This document shows, in pieces, positions 57,175 through 64,000 of a stretch of 64,000 nucleotides of DNA (the stretch's first letter is position 1; every line of letters starts with the position of its first letter). Where the stretch lies: NCBI GenBank assembly GCA_033725935.1, contig MU867093.1, forward strand, positions 1 to 64,000, written 5' to 3'. Position numbers and translations under genes: made by a program. Below the pieces are notes generated by a model that had not been told where the DNA came from, made no database searches, and saw only the letters and a program-made list of their open reading frames with translations. Origin of the DNA: Cladorrhinum sp. PSN259. Taxonomy: Eukaryota; Ascomycota; Sordariomycetes; Sordariales; Podosporaceae.

Positions 57175-58655
57175 TCAGTTAGCTGTTATATTTTTACATT
57201 TACAGGGGACTTATACCCCCTCTTTTTCTTCTAATGTTTGTCTTTCTTAAAGCTGTTCTGCCCCTAAACGCCTATTTGATCCCTTTCCGGACTAAACGCC
57301 TTCAAACATACAAGTAAACAGGCTCCACACACTTTAAACTCCACGTATTTTTAAGCTCCATACAGTTTAAGCGTCATAAGCTATCTTAATACGGAGTTTT
57401 CGTAACTCGACCGCCGACCTCTCCGGGGGGGTCGGGTGGGATTTTTGTATTTCTATTTTGCCTCGATTTAATCCCTATCCAGAGGACATATACAACGTAT
57501 GGGCAGATATTTCTTTCTTCTTTTTTTCCCCCTTTCCAGCCCATGCCTGTTTCCGAATTAAACGCCTTTCTAAAACGCCAATTCCATATCTTCTCAACTC
57601 ATTTGCATGCATGCATGCTTGTGAATAAAAATGCTTTCTCAACCTTTACCTCCTGAGATCCTTTCCATGCATGTGTGTGTGTGTGTGTGTGTGAGTGAGA
57701 GAGAGAGTTTTGTTGGCGTTCCTTGACCCGATCTGACACAGGGGGGTGTAAAGGGGCACATAATGCATCTTTCATGGTTTACTGTATGTATAAAACTTAC
57801 AGAGGTCGTACGTGAAATTGTCGAGTGACAGGGTTACCCAACAACAAGCTTCGGGTCTGTCGTTCCGTGTGTAAGCTCATCCTTTTCCGTATGTAAAAAC
57901 TCCGGATGAGTTTTATTGTTCTACCATTTTTGCGATTGATAATGTAGTTTGACAGTATTAGCAGAGGAATATATATATTATATCTTTTAAGAGGCAAACG
58001 AGGCTAGGTGTTGCCTAGCGAGCTCTGAGATGTTATAATGGTCTGTGTGGATGTGCCTAAAGGGGCCGTATCTACTTGTTGTTTGTGCTGGTGTTGTGGC
58101 TGTTTACGTTAGTCGATCTAAGAGTATACAAGTTCTAGCTAGACATGTTTTTCCCCATTGTGGTTGTACCACACTGCGGGACATGTAGATCGATTATAGT
58201 CCCGAATTGTGTGGGTTGTGTAATGTGTATAACAAGGGGCTAGCAGCAAGACGTGTCATGTTACTAGCTATCAAGGTTATCAGGAAATAGTTGTGCTATG
58301 TCTGTTGATGTGCTGTAAACCCAGCTCTCTTCTTCAACCTATATTCAGCGACACAAGACTAGCTTAGTTGTAGATATCTAGGAGCGGATTTGTCGTGTGA
58401 ATCTTACACGTGTATCTGCATTACATGGCATGAAGAGAGGGCATGTGATGTGTTGTTGGATGTTAAATGAGGCGGACGGTTTATGGGAATGCAGCACTTT
58501 GTCTTATTAAGCATGCAGAGTTGAACTGGACTCGGATCGGATCGGATAATGTATGAGTGCTGGGAGGATGATATTCTGGCTGACTGCATACAGTGAAGAG
58601 AAAAGGCATAGATGTCTTATCTCGAGGCACCTTGACGGGTTACCTGATTCGTCTA

Positions 58656-58706
<51 letters not shown>

Positions 58707-60340
58707 AGAGCCAGATTCTGCTTGGTCAATTTGTATTGTCTGTGGACATGAGGGTGGTGTGTTGCACTGCATTGCATGGTTTGCAGGAAGTAGGGTAACT
58801 AGGCAGGCAGTTGCACTGCGTACCTGTTTCGCTAATAAGAGGAGAAATGTGAGGGGAAGAGATGGTATGCCTACGGGACAAGAAAAATAAACGAATCAAT
58901 TGGGTTTTTGGTTTGTTGTTATTGTTGTTGTCTATCAGCGACGAGGAAGACTAAAGCCAAGGTAGGCAACGAGGAGAATGGATCAATGATTGAAGACGAG
59001 ATACATAGATGATGACTGTTAGGTGACTGTGACGGGAGAGTGAGTCGTGTCGGCCAGCTGCAGGAAACCGTGCAGCATCCCATCCTCCTACCGGCCATCT
59101 AAATTCCCCGGTCTTGCATGGCACACATCACAATCGCATATCTGATAAATTGTACTGTGTCGATTGCTGCGTTGTCGTGTCCTTGCATGAATCCAGTGAT
59201 GCGCAGATGCCAAAGAAGAGAAGGAAGACGGAGAGACAGAGAGAGACAGAGAGAGACATAAAAGCCAGCTGCCGTGCAACTGTCAGAGTTCAATGATAAG
59301 CCACCTGGGGGTCATTGCATCATCGGTTGCCGTCGGTTTCCAGGGTACCGAGCATGACGAAAAGAGGCTGGATGATCACGACCGGTTACCTAGCGGCTAA
59401 CGGACGGATACAGGTACCAGGTAGCAGCAAACAAAATGGTGCTAAGACGTGTGAAACAAGAACGACGTTTTTGGCGGTTTTTATTTTTGAAAGAGAAGGA
59501 AAGATGGGGGAAATGTGACAAGACCCCTGTCTCTTGACCACGAGGTACCGCTTACGTACACAAGGAACTCCATTCTGTGTCTTATCTCGATCCCCCCAGG
59601 TCTCTCACAAGCGCTTGCCATCCACCAAAATTCACTCCGATCACCCGTCCAGATCACTTGCCGCCTTTTGAGAGTTCCGACATCGCCTTTCGGTGTGGCA
59701 GAGGGACCCCCAAACCAACTGATAAATACTGTGCGATTTTTTAATGCTTGGTTGATTCTGAATAAGAGAAAAAGAGACTTGCAGGTATCAAGGTAGTACC
59801 TGGCAGTGACACCTTTACCCATTGGACCAGCCCTGCACGGTGCACGCCTCCAGCTGCACCTCTTGCTGCGACCGCGGTAGAGCCTCCCCTGGCGTCTTCC
59901 CCCAGGACCGTTGCTGGTCGGGTTGCTAGGTCGCCGCTCGTCTGCCTTGGAGCCGACCGTCCAGTCAGTTCCTCTAGTCCGTCACCGCCAACCTTTTCTT
60001 CAATTCAACATCCATATCCATCAAGTCTGCCTACAGTACCTGGGTGTTTATGCAACATGGAATAAACCATGGATGCAAAGGCCCGCCTGTTCCAGAGCCC
60101 TCCCACCTGAAAGCACCACCCGCCCATTTCATCACCAGCTACTCCACACTCACCACACCACCCAGGTATACATCCAGGACCCTCCTCTCCTCAGCTGTCT
60201 CTCCGTCCCAGCCGACCGACCGACCGATCTATTTGTCCCTCAGCTTTGCATTGCCCAAGAACAAACATCATCATCAATGTTAACTCGTATGCTCTAAACT
60301 CGGCTGCCGCCCCGTTAATCCCCCATCCTTCGTCGCAGAA
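57175..60340. other. 3.2-kb intergenic region between BUD22 and ATG13
   Basis: It holds a (TG)n run at 57668-57690, a longer one at 58655-58703, poly-pyrimidine stretches, and, from about 59.8 kb, a CT-rich leader that is probably the ATG13 5' UTR with several upstream ATGs (for example 59911). No gene recognised. Confidence 0.45.
58655..58703. repeat. (TG)n dinucleotide microsatellite
   Basis: About 24 TG units, uninterrupted, in non-coding DNA. Confidence 0.95.
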
Positions 60341-63193
60341 ATGCATCAACAATCCCGACATCCGCCACGGGTATCCTCCCCCGCATCCTCCCCTCAGACA
60401 AACCCCACACGAACCAACAACCCCAGGGATCGAGGGCGTTCTGGTTCCATTGCTCCAGGTCAAGATGGAATTCCCAGTTCAGAGAGACCAGGCAGTGCCG
60501 CTGGAAGAGTAGGTGCTGGTCCAGAGGGAAGGAAGCTGGATCAAATACTACAAGTGCGTTTCCCTCTGCCGTCGCTGAATGGCAGTGGTGTTGACTGACT
60601 GCACCAGAACCTTTACGCAAAAGCTGCCGTTTTAGTTCTACAATCCCGTCTTAACAACCTGACACCAACTGAGGGCAAGAAGTCGAATAAATGGGTGAGT
60701 TGCGTTGTCTTGATGCTTCAGTGTTTATCTGACGCTTACAAACTCTAGTTCTCGCTCGAGACGGACGAGATCGACGACTTCAGACAAGAACTTGGCGTAT
60801 ACAAAAAAATAACATGCTTCGACAAACACCCGCCGCCATTAATCATCGAGACGTACATCGACGCTTCTAACCTGAGTAACGGCCAGAGCATGGTAGTTGT
60901 GGATGATAATGGCAAGAGGTGGGATGTATTGGAGGCCTTGAACTTGGAGGACGCCGAGGATGATAGTCCGAGGAGGCGACAACCTCAGGCCCGAAATACC
61001 GAGGTGGTACTAGAAAGATGGAGGTTCCAGCTTCAGTGCCCTCCAGGTCTTAATCTTGATGATGACTTTGGACAGAGCCTTCCAACTGTGTACAAGATGG
61101 CAATCGTTTTCTTCCGGTCGTTTTATGGAATGACCCACATGTTCCCGTGCTGGAAGTATTCGCAGCACGCACTAAGCAAGGCAGCTCACCCAGCCCTAGA
61201 GGTGAAGTGTCGAATGTTCGCTGCCGACCCAGAATATCCCACCTACGACCCGCTGCGCCAACCTTTGTACCACGGAGACGGCAGGGATGTTGTCACTGAA
61301 TATGTGTTTGCGGACCTGGAAGTGCCCGTAGGCAGGTTTTCTGCCTCGAATACGTTTCGTAACGACGTCAACTTCCGCGTGGACGACTCAGAATCATTAT
61401 TAAGCTCAAGGTTTATGGGTATCGATGAAAACTTTTTCAAGCCATCAATACCACGGAGGGAACCAAGGCACGGCAGATCAGACTCTTACGCAGAACCCGG
61501 GTCTTTGCCATCTCGACATCGCCAAGGCCGCGGTGGTCTTCAGGAAGCTCAGCAAACTTACGGCAGTTTATCAACCTTCCACGGTGACGGGGCCCTGGGA
61601 ACGAGCCCTATCACCGCTTTGAGACAAGTTCGCCCGATCGGCTCTGATACCAGTTCTCCGACAGAATCGCCATCAGCCAGCTCAGAGAGGCCGGACCCAC
61701 CACATTCATTACCTATTCGGACTTCGGCTGGAGTACGACCATCGTTACGAAACTCTGGGGAATACAGCCGACGAACGTCGATTTCCTTTCAGCCGTTCAA
61801 AGCAGGCTCGCTCTCAGGGTCACCTAGACTTCCAGAAATGGAAGCACCCCCATCGCCGCAGTCATTGACTCGCCCGTCGGGGTTGAGTGCTCTGGCACGA
61901 GCCGCAAATCGATCATCCCTCCAGGCAGGTATGGCAGCATCATTGAGAGGCCCACAAGCCCCATCACCTCAAGATGTGCCGGTCCTGTCTGCCTCTCCAA
62001 AGCCTGCTAGTCGGTACAGCAGCAGCTTTTCCCATAGAAGGGCACGACCTTCATTTGGAGGGCAAAGCAAAGGGCTTGATGACGACCAAGTCAGCAGTGG
62101 GAAGCAGAGTCTTTCCTCATCTGCGCAGCCCGGATCAGGGCTACTGGCAGACCTTTACTCAGGGGGAGGAGGAGGAGTGATAGCCAGCTCCGGTTCTTTT
62201 CAGACTGATGATGATAGCATCTCTGATTTCCTGAAAGCGCTGGATAGCCACAAGACACTCAAGAGTTTTGAGCCAGGAGAGAAGGGGGAGTCCTCGGCTG
62301 CTTCGAAGCGGACGGCTGCACAGCTGAATAAGTTTCAGATGATGAGGGAGTCCCATGCTGTTTTGACCGACAGCATGACTTCTTCTATGCAGTTGAGATC
62401 TGTTACTGGGAGCAGCCCGTCGACGAGCAGGCAGTTGATGGGGCCGAATTTGATTGGTCCAAGCTCGGCGATCAATATGTCGACTTCTACTTCGCCGGGT
62501 GGAGGAATTTCAAGTGGGAAACCGCTTTCGTCGCCGCATACTCCGCATACGCCTGCGATTCCGAGTCGGTTGAGTGAGAATTCGATTATCGATTATCAGC
62601 AACCTGCAAGGCATAGGCATGCCGGTATTGGCCCTACTGAGGAAGAGGGTGCGGATGTTGATGAGGGGGAGGCTCCGATTGCGACTGGGCAGGAAGGTTG
62701 TGGGACTGGAGCGATTGATATCCCGTTATCACCAAGACTGTTTCACCATGATGGCCGACGTACGGTTGCTTCGGTTGCACTTGGTGGGCACCACAATGTC
62801 CAGAGCGTCGAGGGCGGAGTCAGTGTCAGTGCGCCGACCTCGGGAGTTAGTCCGGCAAAGCGAGAGGGTGGGGATGACGACGATGTCCCGCCTGGAGGCT
62901 TGACTGTTGACATTCCGAGGGGCGGAAGCAGCCGATACCCGGGCAGAGGGGGAGGAAGTGGAAGTGGGAGTCGGCCAGGATCGTTTTCGTCCATTAACAG
63001 AGGAGGCGGCGGGTTTGGAGGGGGACTGGATGCTGGGGTTGGAGTCGATGAGGAACCATTGTTGTTCGCCATGAGCGAGTTGGAGAGGGATCAGGGGAGG
63101 AGAAGCTTGGAAGGAACACCTGGGAGTTTGGGAGGTGATGGAAGTAGAGATTATGGACATCTCAGGGGTGTGTTGAGGAAGGGTTGGAGCTGA
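60341..63193 (+). CDS. ATG13: Atg13, autophagy initiation scaffold
   Basis: Exons 60341-60553, 60608-60694 and 60749-63193 give 914 residues. The HORMA domain spans about 60-320: LDQILQNLYAKAAVLVLQSR, then ETDEIDDFRQEL, PPPLIIETYIDASNLSNGQS, VLERWRFQL, PTVYKMAIVFFRSFYGMTHM and the closing RHxP-like VPVGRFSASNTFRN strand. The remainder is Ser/Pro/Gly-rich, disordered and full of potential phosphorylation sites, as expected for TOR/Atg1-regulated Atg13; the SGGGGGV and RGGGG tracts are low complexity. It forms the Atg1-Atg17 initiation complex at the phagophore assembly site. Domain order and length fit filamentous-fungal orthologues. Confidence 0.93.
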
Positions 63194-64000
63194 GGTTGAT
63201 CAAGCGCGATATTAACAACAGTTCAAAGCGGCGGAACATTTTTTGGGGGACATACTTTCTTGGTATCTCTCGTGGCCTATTTTTGTGGCTGGGGTCGGGG
63301 TCATTGTAGTCTCCTTTCTTTCGATTCTTGTAACCTGGATGAAACAGGGAGTTCTTTTCTTTCAGGGATTTTCTTGGGGGATAGTGTTCAAAGGCAGGAT
63401 AAAGGGGTTAATAGGTTGGAAATGAATATAGGAATCAGTGATTTCTCCTTGATGAGGGTTTTTGGGTTGCTGTATCACTTTTTTGGTCTTGTTGGAGTCA
63501 AGTGAGCAGGATATACGATGATGGAGCGAAAGAAAGGACAGAATGTTGCAAAGACATAAGAATTTAACAGAACGGCACGGCCGTCGCATGATAGAATCGT
63601 GCGATAAATGGATTAGCTATAGGAGATGGGAATTAGAGGGGGGTCTTCTCTTCTTGCATTATTTTGTATTTTGTTCTCTCTTTTATTCTTGCTTCTACTT
63701 ATTGGCATCATCACATCACCACTTAGTTTTATCTAACTTTGTCTTTCCTTTTTACAGTTTTATACTTCTGTGTGTATACTTTTTCCTGTTAATTTAAAAG
63801 AGGTATAAATCTGAAGCTCTTTTCTTGCACTGTTTTTGTATTTGCCGCTTTTTGCTTTAGTTATTGGCATCATCATATCACTACTTATTTAGTTTTATCT
63901 TGACTCTCATTTTTAGCTTTGTATTCATTTTTTTACACTTCGTATTTTCTGAGGTTATATCCTTTTTTTTTTTTTTTTGATAATATAAGAGATATAAATG
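63194..64000. other. ATG13 3' flank with imperfect tandem duplication
   Basis: A T-rich unit starting TTCTTGCA at 63651 is repeated from 63822, sharing TATTGGCATCATCA and the AGAGGTATAAAT-like end; the period is about 171 bases and the second copy runs to the window edge. No gene seen. Confidence 0.6.

Noticed and set aside
1..64000. CRISPR arrays, bacterial operons, riboswitches
   Set aside because: Introns, snoRNAs and the gene set show a fungal nuclear genome; no spaced direct repeats of CRISPR type were found.

Overview
This window reads as nuclear DNA of a filamentous ascomycete, most likely a Sordariomycete and possibly a Sordariales member. The genes carry short introns of roughly 50-90 nt with GTRNGY donors and CTRAC/CTGAC branch points. 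The conserved set (PEPCK, Atg13, centrin, BUD22, a PTH11-type receptor, a tyrosinase) is typical of that group, and several repeats carry C-to-T type nonsense codons that look like repeat-induced point mutation (RIP).

Layout. Positions 1-20.2 kb form an accessory, repeat-rich zone. It begins with a LINE reverse-transcriptase fragment, then a spliced non-coding host gene whose introns hold five box C/D snoRNAs (one exon is split by an LTR-like palindromic insert). Next come a divergent pair made of a DUF6601-like membrane protein and a NOD-like receptor (alpha/beta-hydrolase, NB-ARC, eight TPRs), a second snoRNA host gene with two snoRNAs, a GPI-anchored protein and an unknown protein. The zone ends with a heavily nonsense-mutated HNH/coiled-coil gene relic, a broken small gene, an HNH_2 nuclease gene with an early TAG, and the first of two short TIR elements that contain a piece of the HNH/coiled-coil relic.

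Positions 20-40 kb are gene-poor: a WD40-like protein, an alpha/beta hydrolase and a PTH11-type seven-helix protein lie among long stretches with no recognisable gene. A scaffold gap at 28.23 kb looks like an unmerged overlap. Positions 40-63 kb are the dense core: PEPCK with an AcuK/AcuM-type CGG-N7-CCG site upstream, tyrosinase, a CorA-like membrane protein, a CYP52-clan-like P450, a membrane-attached methyltransferase, centrin, BUD22 and Atg13.

The genes do not form one pathway. The most system-like parts are the NLR/DUF6601 divergent pair (a candidate allorecognition or immunity locus), the two intronic snoRNA clusters flanking it, and the TIR elements that carry a fragment of an HNH/coiled-coil gene. 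All gene models were built by reading splice signals by eye; none was tested against transcripts or databases.
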